Made by a program: the position numbers and the translations under genes
The notes under the pieces: generated by a model
The model's input: the letters and a program-made list of their open reading frames with translations, nothing else
Databases searched by the model: none
Told to the model about the DNA's origin: nothing
Assembly: GCF_001612965.1 (NCBI RefSeq)
Contig: NZ_BDBL01000002.1
Span: 1-64,000, forward strand
DNA length: 64,000 bases
Direction: 5' to 3'
Origin: Nocardia kruczakiae NBRC 101016
Lineage (GTDB): Bacteria; Actinomycetota; Actinomycetes; Mycobacteriales; Mycobacteriaceae
Shown here: one piece after another, positions 16,547 to 25,031 of the stretch
Numbering within the stretch: position 1 is the stretch's first letter
How the letters are laid out: each line of letters starts with the position of its first letter

Positions 16547-16923
16547 CCGCAAGTGTGTCCGACAGCACTTTCGGTGTCAATAGGCGGATGTCAGGTTCAC
16601 GCCGATCGCAGCCGGGGGCGACTGCCGGACCAGGGGGGACGACGATGCCGTGAACCGCGCGGGCGGGCCGGAGCCGGCCGGACGCGATAGCGCGCGGCTA
16701 TACGAGAAAATCGCTCGCGCGTCGCGGTCCAGCATTCGAGACGGGTCGGTTTCACTTCACGCCCAACAATCCGATGTTCGACACGAACATCCCCATTGAC
16801 AAGCAGTCGATTTCCGAAACCGCACAGTTGATTTTCACCATATTGACGTGCGAGGGTGATTGGGTTCACACTACCAACGAGTAACCGGACGATGGTGTCC
16901 GGTTTGGGTAGAAGGGGACTCTG
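16547..16923. other. Intergenic region upstream of the secreted lipase
   Basis: No convincing gene lies in these 377 bp. The only open frame (16597-16869, minus) has biased Arg/Pro composition and no ribosome site. Base composition drops in 16780-16860. A TTGACG at 16844 could be a -35 element. ACCGGAC/GTCCGGT (16884-16890 and 16897-16903) is a small inverted repeat in the presumed lipase leader. Confidence 0.45.
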
Positions 16924-18240
16924 GTGAAACGAGGACGCGCAGTCCTTCAGATCGCGACCGCCGTCGCGGCCATGTCATTACTCGTCGGCTCCACGACCGG
17001 TCTCGCACCGAGTGCGCATGCGGCATCCGATTCGTTCTACGAGTACACCGGCGCGGCGCCGCTGTCCTCGATCGCCCCGGGAACCGTGTTGCAGACCCGC
17101 ACGCTGCCGTACCACTTCGCCGGCATCCCGACGCCGGTCACGGCGGTGCAGTTGCAGTACCGCACGACCGACGCCCAGCAGCGCCCGGCCGTGAACGTCA
17201 CCTCCGTACTCCTGCCGCCGACCGGCGTCGATCCCACGAAAGCCGTTGCCTACCAGTCGTTCTACGATTCGCTGAATCCCGAGGACGGGCCGTCGCGGTC
17301 GGTCGCGGGCAATGTGTCCTTCGGCGGGGCGGTGAACAATGTGGAAGGTCAGCTGGTCGCGCCGCTGCTGGCGCAGGGCTACACGATCATCGTCGCCGAC
17401 ACCGAGGGCCAGGCGGCCGATTTCGCCGCCGGCCCCGAATACGGGGTGAACACCCTCGACTCCATCCGGGCGGCCACCCACTCAGCGCAGGTCGGGCTGA
17501 ACGAGCAGACCCGCGTCGCGCTATTCGGATATTCCGGCGGCGCGATCGCCACCAACTGGGCCGCGGCACTGGCGCCGGTCTACGCCCCGGATGTCGACCG
17601 GCAGCTGGTCGGCGCGGCGGAGGGTGGCGTTCTGGTCAACCCCGCGCGCAACCTGCGCTACATCGACGGCAGCTTCGGCTGGGCCGGAGTGGCGGCGATG
17701 GCGGTGATCGGCATCGGCCGGTCCTACGACATCGACTTCTCGCCCTATATGAGCCCGTTCGGCGCCGAGATCCTGAACAGGATGCAGTACGCGTCCATCG
17801 CCAATGTGTTGTTCCAGTACCCGGGTCTGACCTGGGCGCAGATGGTGAAGCCGGAATACGCCGATCCCAACAGCGTGGCGCCGTTCGTCGAGGCGGTGCG
17901 CAAGGTCGACCTCGGACTGGCGCCGACACCGACGATTCCGATGCTCATCGGGCAAGGCGCCAACGGCGTGCTGGAAGGGACCGACAACGGTAAGCCGGTG
18001 TCCGGGCCCGGCGACGGCGTGATGGTCGCCGGCGATGTCCGCAGCCTGGCCCGGCAGTACTGCGATACCGGGAACTCCGCGATCCTGTATCGGCAGTACG
18101 ACCTGCTCAGCCACACCCCGTCGACCATCGCGTGGCTACCGGAGGCCCTGCTCTGGATCGACGACCGGTTCGCGGGCCGGCCGGCCCCGGCCAACTGCGG
18201 CGCCATCGCTCCGGGCAACTCGCTGGACCCGGTGATCTGA
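16924..18240 (+). CDS. Secreted lipase, LIP (PF03583) family
   Basis: A 438-residue exported alpha/beta hydrolase. Residues 1-33 are a Sec signal peptide (KRGR, hydrophobic core, SAHA|ASD cleavage). The nucleophile elbow is GYSGGAIATNW near residue 203. Catalytic acid and His are expected in the C-terminal third (PMLIGQGANGV and LLSHTPSTI). The family contains secreted triacylglycerol and ester lipases of Nocardia, Rhodococcus and Mycobacterium. The GTG start follows GAAGGGG. It stands alone between the TetR cluster and fadA6 with its own promoter region, and could release fatty acids or sterols from esters, though no KstR-type box is seen upstream. Confidence 0.88.
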   Translation: MKRGRAVLQIATAVAAMSLLVGSTTGLAPSAHAASDSFYEYTGAAPLSSIAPGTVLQTRTLPYHFAGIPTPVTAVQLQYRTTDAQQRPAVNVTSVLLPPTGVDPTKAVAYQSFYDSLNPEDGPSRSVAGNVSFGGAVNNVEGQLVAPLLAQGYTIIVADTEGQAADFAAGPEYGVNTLDSIRAATHSAQVGLNEQTRVALFGYSGGAIATNWAAALAPVYAPDVDRQLVGAAEGGVLVNPARNLRYIDGSFGWAGVAAMAVIGIGRSYDIDFSPYMSPFGAEILNRMQYASIANVLFQYPGLTWAQMVKPEYADPNSVAPFVEAVRKVDLGLAPTPTIPMLIGQGANGVLEGTDNGKPVSGPGDGVMVAGDVRSLARQYCDTGNSAILYRQYDLLSHTPSTIAWLPEALLWIDDRFAGRPAPANCGAIAPGNSLDPVI

Positions 18241-18258
18241 GTCCGGGCGGACCTGTGC

Positions 18259-18289
18259 GAAGAGGCCCCGCGGTGTGCGGGGCCTCTTC
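18259..18289. terminator. Bidirectional hairpin terminator (lipase / fadA6)
   Basis: A 13-bp perfect stem GAAGAGGCCCCGC/GCGGGGCCTCTTC with a 5-nt loop lies between convergent genes. Confidence 0.88.
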
Positions 18290-18328
18290 CGTCTCACCGG
18301 ACCGGTCTCGGCCGAAAGGCGAAGCGGC

Positions 18329-19516
18329 TCAGGAGATTCGCTCGATGATGGTGACGTTGGCCGTGCCGCCGCCCTCGCAGATGGTGAGCAGGCCGTAGCG
18401 GCCGTTCACGCGCTCGAGCTCGTTGAGCAGGGTGGCGAACAGCTTCGCGCCGGTGGCGCCGAGCGGATGTCCCAGGGCGATCGCGCCGCCGTGCACGTTC
18501 ACCTTGTCGGGGTTCGCGCCGGTCTCCTTCAGCCAGGCCAGCACCACCGAGGCGAAGGCCTCGTTGATCTCGACGACGTCGATATCGTCGATGGTCAGCC
18601 CGGTCTGCTCCAGCGCCCACTTGGTCGCCGGGATCGGCGCGGTGAGCATATAGATCGGGTCGGCGCCGCGGGCACTGACGTGATGGATGCGGGCGCGCGG
18701 CTTCAAGCCGTATTCGGCGACGGCCCAGTCGGAGGCCAGCAGGGTGGCGCTGGCGCCGTCAGAGATCTGGCTGGCGACCGCGGCGGTCAGGCGGCTGCCC
18801 TCGCTGAGCGGCTTGAGTCCCGCCATCTTCTCCAAGCTGGTCTCGCGCGGGCCCTCATCGATCCAGAAATCGCCGACCGGCACGATCTCCCGATCGAAGG
18901 CGCCCTCGGCGATGGCCTTGCGGGCGCGCTCGTGGCTGCGAAGTGCCCAGCGCTCCATATCTTCCCGGCTGATGTCCCAGTTCTCGGCGATCAGCTGCGC
19001 ACCGTTGAACTGCGAGACCTCACCGGTCCCGTAGCGGTGGTCCCAGCCCTTGGCGCCGACGAAGGGCGAGTCGAAACCGTACTCCTTACCGGCCAGCATG
19101 GCGGCCGAGATCGGAATGGCGCTCATGTTCTGCACCCCGCCGGCGACGATCACCTCGGCGGTGCCGCTCATGATGGCCTGGGCGCCGAAATTGATCGCCT
19201 GCTGGCTGGATCCGCACTGACGGTCCACCGTGACGCCGGGAACCTCCTCCGGATATCCGGCCGCCAGCCACGCCGTGCGGGCGATATTGCCGGCCTGCGG
19301 GCCGATGGCGTCGACACAGCCGAAGATCACATCGTCGACATTTCCGGGGTCGATGGCGTTGCGGCCCAGCAATCCCTGCAGTGCCGCCGCGCCGAGATCG
19401 GCGGGATGCACCCCGGCCAGCGCACCGCCGCGCTTACCGATCGGCGTCCGCACGGCATCGATGACGTAGGCCTCGCGCACCGGTGCGTACCGGCGGCGAT
19501 CGGACGGTGTGGACAT
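18329..19516 (-). CDS. fadA6: FadA6, beta-ketoacyl-CoA thiolase of HIP degradation
   Basis: A 395-residue thiolase. The acyl-accepting Cys is in DRQCGSSQQAI near residue 92, the catalytic His in GGAIALGHPLGATG near 350, and the second Cys in LLTICEGGGTANV near 380. The start was set at MSTPSDRR (ATG 19516), 7 bp after the kstR2 stop, giving a two-gene kstR2-fadA6 unit like M. tuberculosis Rv3557c-Rv3556c. FadA6 carries out a late thiolytic cleavage of the opened ring C/D chain. Regulation through the KstR2 box upstream of kstR2 is expected. Confidence 0.9.
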   Translation of the reverse strand: MSTPSDRRRYAPVREAYVIDAVRTPIGKRGGALAGVHPADLGAAALQGLLGRNAIDPGNVDDVIFGCVDAIGPQAGNIARTAWLAAGYPEEVPGVTVDRQCGSSQQAINFGAQAIMSGTAEVIVAGGVQNMSAIPISAAMLAGKEYGFDSPFVGAKGWDHRYGTGEVSQFNGAQLIAENWDISREDMERWALRSHERARKAIAEGAFDREIVPVGDFWIDEGPRETSLEKMAGLKPLSEGSRLTAAVASQISDGASATLLASDWAVAEYGLKPRARIHHVSARGADPIYMLTAPIPATKWALEQTGLTIDDIDVVEINEAFASVVLAWLKETGANPDKVNVHGGAIALGHPLGATGAKLFATLLNELERVNGRYGLLTICEGGGTANVTIIERIS

Positions 19517-19523
19517 AACGCTC

Positions 19524-20186
19524 CTATTCGGATGTGCCGGATTCGGCGCCGGACTGCGATGCTCCGGAATGGACTGCGCCGGAACGGTTCTCGGGGTTGG
19601 TGAGTCCATCGAGCACGATGGTCAGATACTGCTTGGCGAGGGTGTCCGCGGTGATGCGTCCGCCGGGCTGATACCAGCGCACCGCGACCCAGACGGTGTC
19701 GCGCAGGAAGCGGAAGGCGAGTTCGACATCGAGTTCGGGACGGAAGCTGCCGTCGCGCACGCCCTCGGTGAGCACATTGCGCCACAGCTCCCGGAATTCC
19801 CGGTTGTATTCCGCGATGTAGTCGAAACGCGGTGTGTCGCTGAGCCTTTTGGCCTCGGCCTGATAGATCGCGACCGCCGAATGCCAGCGGTCGAACGATT
19901 CACAGGACGCGATGACCAACGCCTCGAGGGTGGCTCGCGGCGAGAGGTTGGAGGCGACGATCTCGCGGTAGCGGCCGAACAGATCGTCGAGGAAGCCGCG
20001 CAGGATCTCGTCCACCATCGCCTCTTTCGAGTCGAAGTGGTGGTAGAGACTGCCGGATAGAATCCCCGCCGCATCGGCGATATCGCGGACCGTGGTCGCA
20101 CGCAGGCCGCGCTCGGCGAACAGGCCGGCGGCCAGGCCGAGCAATTCGTTGCGGCGTGCGGATTTGGAGGCCTCGGATGCGGTCAC
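19524..20186 (-). CDS. kstR2: KstR2, TetR repressor of the HIP (ring C/D) regulon
   Basis: A 220-residue TetR-family protein with a near-diagnostic DNA-binding region, FAERGLRATTVRDIADAAGI then LSGSLYHHFDSKEAMVDEI at residues 25-66, as in M. tuberculosis Rv3557c. KstR2 is released from DNA by HIP-CoA, the FadD3 product. The GTG start at 20186 was chosen; an upstream TTG at 20201 would lie on the operator edge. Its own box is centred 24 bp upstream. Other matching boxes precede echA20 and fadE30/fadD3 in this window, consistent with a coherent regulon. Confidence 0.93.
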   Translation of the reverse strand: MTASEASKSARRNELLGLAAGLFAERGLRATTVRDIADAAGILSGSLYHHFDSKEAMVDEILRGFLDDLFGRYREIVASNLSPRATLEALVIASCESFDRWHSAVAIYQAEAKRLSDTPRFDYIAEYNREFRELWRNVLTEGVRDGSFRPELDVELAFRFLRDTVWVAVRWYQPGGRITADTLAKQYLTIVLDGLTNPENRSGAVHSGASQSGAESGTSE

Positions 20187-20200
20187 TCGGCCATAATACA

Positions 20201-20218
20201 ACCAAGCATTTGCTTGGT
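20201..20218. promoter_or_regulatory. KstR2 operator at the kstR2 promoter
   Basis: ACCAAGCATTTGCTTGGT is an 18-bp near-perfect palindrome. It shares the ACCAAGCAnTTGCTTG skeleton with the boxes at 3102 and 23360, but has T where the strict 14-mer consensus has C at position 9. It lies 14 bp upstream of the kstR2 GTG, so it is autoregulatory. Confidence 0.82.
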
Positions 20219-20231
20219 CTATGGTGGTGGC

Positions 20232-20966
20232 TCACCGAATGGAATAACGCAGCGGCGAGGACATCGACAGATCGGCGAGCAACCGATCGCAGATCTCGGG
20301 CGGCGGGATTCCGGCGCGTTTCATCCGGGCCACCAGCGCGAGCCGGCGCTCACAGCTGTCCCATTCCACGAGTAGCGACCCCCGGCCGGGTCCCGCATCC
20401 ACGGTTGCCATCGCCCGCGGTGGGCCGCCCGGTTCCGGAATTTCGCTGAGTTTGAGCACGATGCCGCGCCGCCACGCCAGATAGGTGTCGCGATCGGCGG
20501 CGCCCTCCAATTTGCCGGTGGCCGCGGCCAGCCCCCGATCGATGCCGTCGGCGAAGGCGAGGCGATCGAACCGGAACCGGCGGCAGCGCCGCACCACCTC
20601 CAGCAGATCGGCGCGCACCTCGCACAGCAGGGCGGTCTGCTGCCGGCGGCGTTCCCCGCCGGGATCGGATTCCCCCGGGCCGCAACCGGTGCCGATGCGC
20701 CGCACCCGGCGCCGATCGCGGGCCATATCCGCGCGCAGAGCGGCACGCGGATCACGCGTCACCTCGGCCTCGTCCACCTCGTGCTCACGCAGGATCTGCG
20801 CGGCACGCCTCGCGGTCGCGCGCGCACCGGCGTGATCGAGCAGTTCGGCGCCGAGGGTGAGAGCGGCGAGCACGATCTCGTCCTGCCGCCGCCGCGCGAG
20901 CACCACCTCGCGGATCAACTCGAGTTCCAGTACGTCGTCGTCTTCCTGTCGACCGTCCAGACCCAT
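20232..20966 (-). CDS. Hypothetical protein between kstR2 and ipdF
   Basis: A 244-residue protein with no recognised domain. The N-terminal half is Arg/Glu-rich and helical (LELELIREVVLARRRQDE, AAQILREHEVDEAEV). The C-terminal half looks globular, with alternating hydrophobic segments (SLLVEWDSCERRLALVARM, PPPEICDRLLADL). No signal peptide or membrane segment. It reads toward kstR2 and stops 14 bp before the KstR2 operator. The M. tuberculosis region has a PPE gene here instead, so it is a lineage-specific neighbour. Alternating open frames occur on the other strand, so coding status is likely but not certain. Confidence 0.6.
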   Translation of the reverse strand: MGLDGRQEDDDVLELELIREVVLARRRQDEIVLAALTLGAELLDHAGARATARRAAQILREHEVDEAEVTRDPRAALRADMARDRRRVRRIGTGCGPGESDPGGERRRQQTALLCEVRADLLEVVRRCRRFRFDRLAFADGIDRGLAAATGKLEGAADRDTYLAWRRGIVLKLSEIPEPGGPPRAMATVDAGPGRGSLLVEWDSCERRLALVARMKRAGIPPPEICDRLLADLSMSSPLRYSIR

Positions 20967-21094
20967 GGGTCGTGGTCCCTTCGAACTGTCGGAACCGGAC
21001 GTTCTCAGGATCGCACAGCTAGGGGAGCTCAGCGCTACCCGATTTCACACCGGACCCCCCGGTCGACCTCCTCGAGTCAGTGCGCCCGCATGGG

Positions 21095-21183
21095 TTTCGG
21101 CCCGCCTCGATTTTGGAGCGACGGAGGGAGGGAGCGCAGCGACTGACCGGAGGAGTGAAAAATCGAGGCCCAGGGGGCCGAAA
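21095..21183. repeat. Palindromic intergenic repeat related to the fadE28 insertion
   Basis: Arms TTTCGGCC plus GCCTCGATTTT (21095-21114) pair with AAAATCGAGGC plus GGCCGAAA (21159-21183) around a purine-rich centre. A second small hairpin CTCCGC/GCGGAG follows at 21184-21204. The centre (about 21115-21140) matches the reverse complement of the 57336-57398 repeat at 21 of 25 positions by eye. It lies beyond the ipdF stop and may also act as terminator. The rest of 20967-21218 shows no gene. Confidence 0.65.
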
Positions 21184-21218
21184 CTCCGCCGGAGCGAAGC
21201 GGAGGCCAAAAACACAGC

Positions 21219-22013
21219 TCAAGCGCGCTGGCTGCTCACGGAGACGATCTCGCCTGTCATGTAGGAGGTGTAGTCGCTGGCGAGCATCGCGATGGTGGCC
21301 GCGACCTCCCACGGCTCGGCGGCCCGGCCGAACGCCTCGCCGGCGGCCAGCCGGTCGAGCAGTTCGGTGGAGCTCACCTTGTCCAGGAACGGGTGGCGGG
21401 CGATGCTCGGCGCGACGGCGTTGATCCGCACGCCGAGTTCCGCGGCCTCCACGGCGCTGCAGCGGGTCAATGCCATGACACCGGCCTTGGCGGCGGCGTA
21501 GTGGGCCTGGCCGTGCTGCGCCCGCCAGCCGAGCACGCTGGCGTTGTTGACGATCACGCCGCCGTGCCCGGCGGTGCGGAAGTAGTTCAGCGCGGCGCGG
21601 GTGCAGCGGAAGGTGCCGTTCAGGGTGATGTCGAGGACGCGGTCCCACTGTTCGTCGGTCATGTCGACGACCGGTGTCTCACCACCCAGGCCGGCGTTGT
21701 TGACCATGATGTCGATGCGGCCCAGCCGCTGCGCCGCGGCCCGGATCAGTTCGTCGACCTGTTCGGTGCTGGTCACATCGCAGACCACCGAGGCGACCTT
21801 GCGCTGCGGGAATTCCGCGGCCAGTTCCTCCTCGGTCTGCTTCAGCCGGCGTTCGTGCCAATCGGAGACCACCACGTCGGCGCCCTCGTCGAGCATGCGG
21901 CGCGCGGTGGCCGATCCGATACCCGTACCGGCGGCGGCGGTGATCACGGCGACCCGGCCGGCGAGTAGCCCGTGACCGGAGACCGGCTGGGGCGGAACCG
22001 AGAGATCAGGCAC
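21219..22013 (-). CDS. ipdF: IpdF, 5-hydroxy-HIP-CoA dehydrogenase (SDR)
   Basis: A 264-residue SDR nearly superimposable on M. tuberculosis Rv3559c. It has GHGLLAGRVAVITAAAGTGI with the unusual AAAGTGIG cofactor loop, NNAGLGGETPVVDMTDEQW, and NNASVLGWRAQHGQAHYAAAK with catalytic Tyr and Lys, then RINAVAPSIARHPFLDK. IpdF oxidises or reduces the 5-hydroxy/keto group of HIP-CoA early in ring C/D breakdown. It is 46 bp downstream of fadE30 in the same leftward unit and is expected to be controlled from the KstR2 box at 23360. Confidence 0.92.
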   Translation of the reverse strand: MPDLSVPPQPVSGHGLLAGRVAVITAAAGTGIGSATARRMLDEGADVVVSDWHERRLKQTEEELAAEFPQRKVASVVCDVTSTEQVDELIRAAAQRLGRIDIMVNNAGLGGETPVVDMTDEQWDRVLDITLNGTFRCTRAALNYFRTAGHGGVIVNNASVLGWRAQHGQAHYAAAKAGVMALTRCSAVEAAELGVRINAVAPSIARHPFLDKVSSTELLDRLAAGEAFGRAAEPWEVAATIAMLASDYTSYMTGEIVSVSSQRA

Positions 22014-22059
22014 TGTAGGTCCTTCCTTACGACCGAATATCGGCTTCGGCCGATGGTTG

Positions 22060-23343
22060 TCAGCGGGCTTCGCGGGGCAGGCCGAGCACGCGTTCGGAGA
22101 TGATGTTGCGCTGCACCTCGTTCGAGCCGCCGTAGATCGTGTCGGCGCGGGTGAACAGATACAGGCGCTGCCATTGGTTCAGGTCGTCCGCGGGATGCGG
22201 ATCGAGGGCGGATCCGGTGCCGCCGACCGGAGGCCGGGCGATCAGGCCTTCGGCGCCCAGCACGTCCATCGCCAGTTCGCCGAGGCCGCGATGCCAGTTG
22301 GCCCACAACAGCTTCGAGACCGAGGCCTGGCCCGCGGCGGTCCGGGCGTCGACGTTCTGATGGGCGGATTCCAGGGTCCGCAGGGCGTGTGCGCGCAGGA
22401 CGCGCAACCCCACCCAGGCCTGGTCGATGCGCTCGGCCAGGGCCGGATCCTCCAGGGCCCCATTGGCTTTCGCCACCGCCTCCAGATTCGACAGTTCGCG
22501 CGCGAAGCGGATCTGCTGGCCGACGGTGGAGATGCCGCGCTCGAAGGTCAAGGTGCCCATGGCGACTCGCCAGCCCTCGCCGGGCTCGCCCACCACCAGG
22601 TCGGCGGCGGTGCGGGCGTTGTCGAAGAACACCTCGTTGAATTCGGCGGTCCCGGTGAGCTGGATGATCGGGCGCACCTCGATACCGGGCTGCTTCATCG
22701 GCACCAGCAGATAGGACAGTCCGTGGTGGCGGGTCGAGCCGGGTTCGGTGCGGGCGATGACGAAGCACCAGTCCGACAGATGCGCCAGCGAGGTCCAGAT
22801 CTTCTGGCCGTTGATCGACCATTCGTCACCGTCGAGCCGGGCGCTGGTCGACACGTTCGCCAGGTCCGAACCGGCCCCGGGCTCGGAATATCCCTGACAC
22901 CATAGTTCGGTGACCGAGCGGATGCCGGGCAGGAAGCGCTGTTTCTGCTCCTCGGTGCCGAAGGCGAGCAGGGTCGGGCCGAGCAGCTCCTCCCCCAGGT
23001 GCGAGACGCGCGCCGGAGCGTTCGCGCTCGCGTATTCCTCGTGGAAGATCACCTGCTGGCGCAGGGTCGCCGCCCGGCCGCCGTACTCGACCGGCCAGCC
23101 CAGGCAGGTCAGTCCCGCCGCGGCGAGGTGGCGGTCCCATTCCAGCCGCTCGTCGAAGGCTTCGTGCTCGCTACCGGGCCCGCCGAGCCCGCGCAGCTCG
23201 CGGAACTGTCCGTTCAGATTCTCGGCCAGCCATTCCCGCACTTCGGTGCGGAATTCCTGGTCGGCCGCGTTTTCCGTACCGGAGGCCGCCGCGCCGGAGG
23301 CATCCGCACCGGCGGCGGAATCGGGGGTCTGGATCGCACTCAC
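22060..23343 (-). CDS. fadE30: FadE30, acyl-CoA dehydrogenase of HIP-CoA oxidation
   Basis: A 427-residue FAD acyl-CoA dehydrogenase. Signatures are LWCQGYSEPGAGSDLANV near 175, SINGQKIWTSLAHLS near 205, the HERG-like TLTFERGISTVGQQI and the C-terminal DTIYGGSNEVQRNIISERVLGLP. FadE30 introduces the first double bond into HIP-CoA or its reduced derivative. GTG at 23343 was chosen because the KstR2 box lies immediately upstream; the longer frame would run through it. The first 30 residues are an Ala/Ser-rich extension absent from M. tuberculosis FadE30 (385 residues). Divergent from fadD3, as in Rv3560c/Rv3561. Confidence 0.92.
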   Translation of the reverse strand: MSAIQTPDSAAGADASGAAASGTENAADQEFRTEVREWLAENLNGQFRELRGLGGPGSEHEAFDERLEWDRHLAAAGLTCLGWPVEYGGRAATLRQQVIFHEEYASANAPARVSHLGEELLGPTLLAFGTEEQKQRFLPGIRSVTELWCQGYSEPGAGSDLANVSTSARLDGDEWSINGQKIWTSLAHLSDWCFVIARTEPGSTRHHGLSYLLVPMKQPGIEVRPIIQLTGTAEFNEVFFDNARTAADLVVGEPGEGWRVAMGTLTFERGISTVGQQIRFARELSNLEAVAKANGALEDPALAERIDQAWVGLRVLRAHALRTLESAHQNVDARTAAGQASVSKLLWANWHRGLGELAMDVLGAEGLIARPPVGGTGSALDPHPADDLNQWQRLYLFTRADTIYGGSNEVQRNIISERVLGLPREAR

Positions 23344-23359
23344 TCCGGTAGAGTAACCT

Positions 23360-23373
23360 ACCAAGCACTTGCT
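23360..23373. promoter_or_regulatory. KstR2 operator between fadE30 and fadD3
   Basis: ACCAAGCACTTGCT is identical to the box at 3102 and matches AnCAAGnnCTTGnT. It is 16 bp from the fadE30 start and 110 bp before fadD3. Confidence 0.85.
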
Positions 23374-23483
23374 TTGTAGGGCAGTGAGCTCTGCAGCGCG
23401 AATCGACCGACGGACCGAGCCGTCACCACGCCGGAAAACCGGCTGCTCGGCCCGTCGACCAGCGTGTAGAAGACGAGGACGAC

Positions 23484-25031
23484 GTGACACCCCCTGTGCA
23501 GACCACCCCTCTCGCCCTGCACGAAGCCGCGCGCATCCACGGCGATGCGCCGGCGGTGAGCGACGGCGAGGTGCAGCTGAGCTGGGCGCAACTACTCGAC
23601 GCCGTGCGGGAGACGGCCGGGGCGCTGATCGCGCGCGGAATCCAGCGCGGCGATCGGATCGCGATCTGGGCGCCCAACACCTGGCACTGGGTGGTGGCCG
23701 CGCTGGCCACGCACTACACCGGCGCCGCGCTGGTTCCGCTCAACACCCGCTACGTCGCCGACGAGGCCGCCGATGTGATCGCCCGGGTGGACGCGAAGGC
23801 GCTGTTCATCGCCGATCCGTTCCTGGGCCGGCAGCGCCTCGCGGAATTGCGCGCCGCCGCACCGGGATCGGCGGTCGGCACGGTCATCGTCATTCCGGCC
23901 GAGGGAGAGTCGGCCTACGACGACGCCATCGCCTGGTCACAACTGCCCGAACTGGCCGCGCAGACGCCGGTGGAGAAGGTGATCGCCCGCGCGGAATCGG
24001 TCGAGCCCGACGACATCGCCGACATCCTGTTCACCTCCGGCACCACCGGACGCAGCAAGGGCACGCTGGTCGCCCAGCGCCAGGCGCTCGATGTGGTGCG
24101 CGCCTGGGTGGAGCGGTCGACGCTCAACAGTTCCGATCGCTATCTGGTGATTCCGCCGTTCTTCCACAACTTCGGCTACAAGGCGGCGATCCTGGCCTGC
24201 CTGGTCACCGGCGCGACCATCGTCCCGCAGGCGACCTTCGATGTGCCGCAGACGATGCGGATGGTGCAGGAGCAGGCCATCACCGTATTGACCGGCCCGC
24301 CGACGATCTACCAGACCATCCTGGAACATCCCGCCCGCGCCGATTTCGATCTGAGCAGCCTGCGCGTGGCCGTCACCGGCGCCGCGACCGTACCGGTGGT
24401 GCTGGTCGAAAGAATGCGCAGCGAACTGGAATTCGAGGTGGTCGTCACCGCCTACGGCCTCTCGGAATCCTCCGGCTTCGGCACCATGTGCCTGCCCGAC
24501 GACGATCCGGAGACCATCGCCAATACTTCCGGTGCGGCCATGGCCGGATTCGAGGTGCGCATCGGCGATCACGGTGAGGTGTTGCTGCGCGGGCCGAATG
24601 TGATGGTCGGCTACCTCGACGATCCCGAGGCCACCGCCAAGACCATCGACGCCGAGGGCTGGTTGCACACCGGCGACGTCGGCATCCTCGACGAGCGCGG
24701 CTATCTCAAGATCACCGACCGGCTCAAGGACATGTACATCTCCGGCGGCTTCAACGTCTACCCGGCCGAGATCGAACAGACCCTGGCCCGGCTCGACGGC
24801 GTCGCCGAATCCGCCGTGATCGGGGTGCCGGACGAGCGGATGGGCGAGGTCGGCAAGGCCTACATCGTGCGCCGGGCGGGGGCCGACCTGTCCGAAGACG
24901 ACGTCATCGCCTACGCGAAGAAGACTCTGGCCAATTTCAAGGTGCCGCGATTCGTGGAGTTCCGGGACCGGCTGCCCTACAGCGCCGCCGGCAAGGTGCT
25001 CAAGCGGCAACTACGTGAGGAGATCTCGTGA
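23484..25031 (+). CDS. fadD3: FadD3, HIP-CoA ligase
   Basis: A 515-residue ANL acyl-CoA synthetase. Motifs: LFTSGTTGRSKGTLVAQRQ near 180, PPFFHNFGYKAAILACLVTG (typical of FadD3) near 225, TAYGLSESSG near 325, GWLHTGD near 395, ITDRLKDMYISGGFNVYPAE near 410, and catalytic Lys in SAAGKVLKRQLREE. It activates 3aa-H-4a(3'-propanoate)-7ab-methylhexahydro-1,5-indanedione (HIP) to HIP-CoA, both committing step and source of the KstR2 inducer. GTG start, overlapping the following hydratase by 4 bp. First gene of a five-gene operon running to fadE33. Confidence 0.93.
   Translation: MTPPVQTTPLALHEAARIHGDAPAVSDGEVQLSWAQLLDAVRETAGALIARGIQRGDRIAIWAPNTWHWVVAALATHYTGAALVPLNTRYVADEAADVIARVDAKALFIADPFLGRQRLAELRAAAPGSAVGTVIVIPAEGESAYDDAIAWSQLPELAAQTPVEKVIARAESVEPDDIADILFTSGTTGRSKGTLVAQRQALDVVRAWVERSTLNSSDRYLVIPPFFHNFGYKAAILACLVTGATIVPQATFDVPQTMRMVQEQAITVLTGPPTIYQTILEHPARADFDLSSLRVAVTGAATVPVVLVERMRSELEFEVVVTAYGLSESSGFGTMCLPDDDPETIANTSGAAMAGFEVRIGDHGEVLLRGPNVMVGYLDDPEATAKTIDAEGWLHTGDVGILDERGYLKITDRLKDMYISGGFNVYPAEIEQTLARLDGVAESAVIGVPDERMGEVGKAYIVRRAGADLSEDDVIAYAKKTLANFKVPRFVEFRDRLPYSAAGKVLKRQLREEIS

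Noticed and set aside
16597..16869. A small minus-strand frame in the lipase upstream region
   Set aside because: Arg/Pro-biased, no ribosome site, no recognisable domain.
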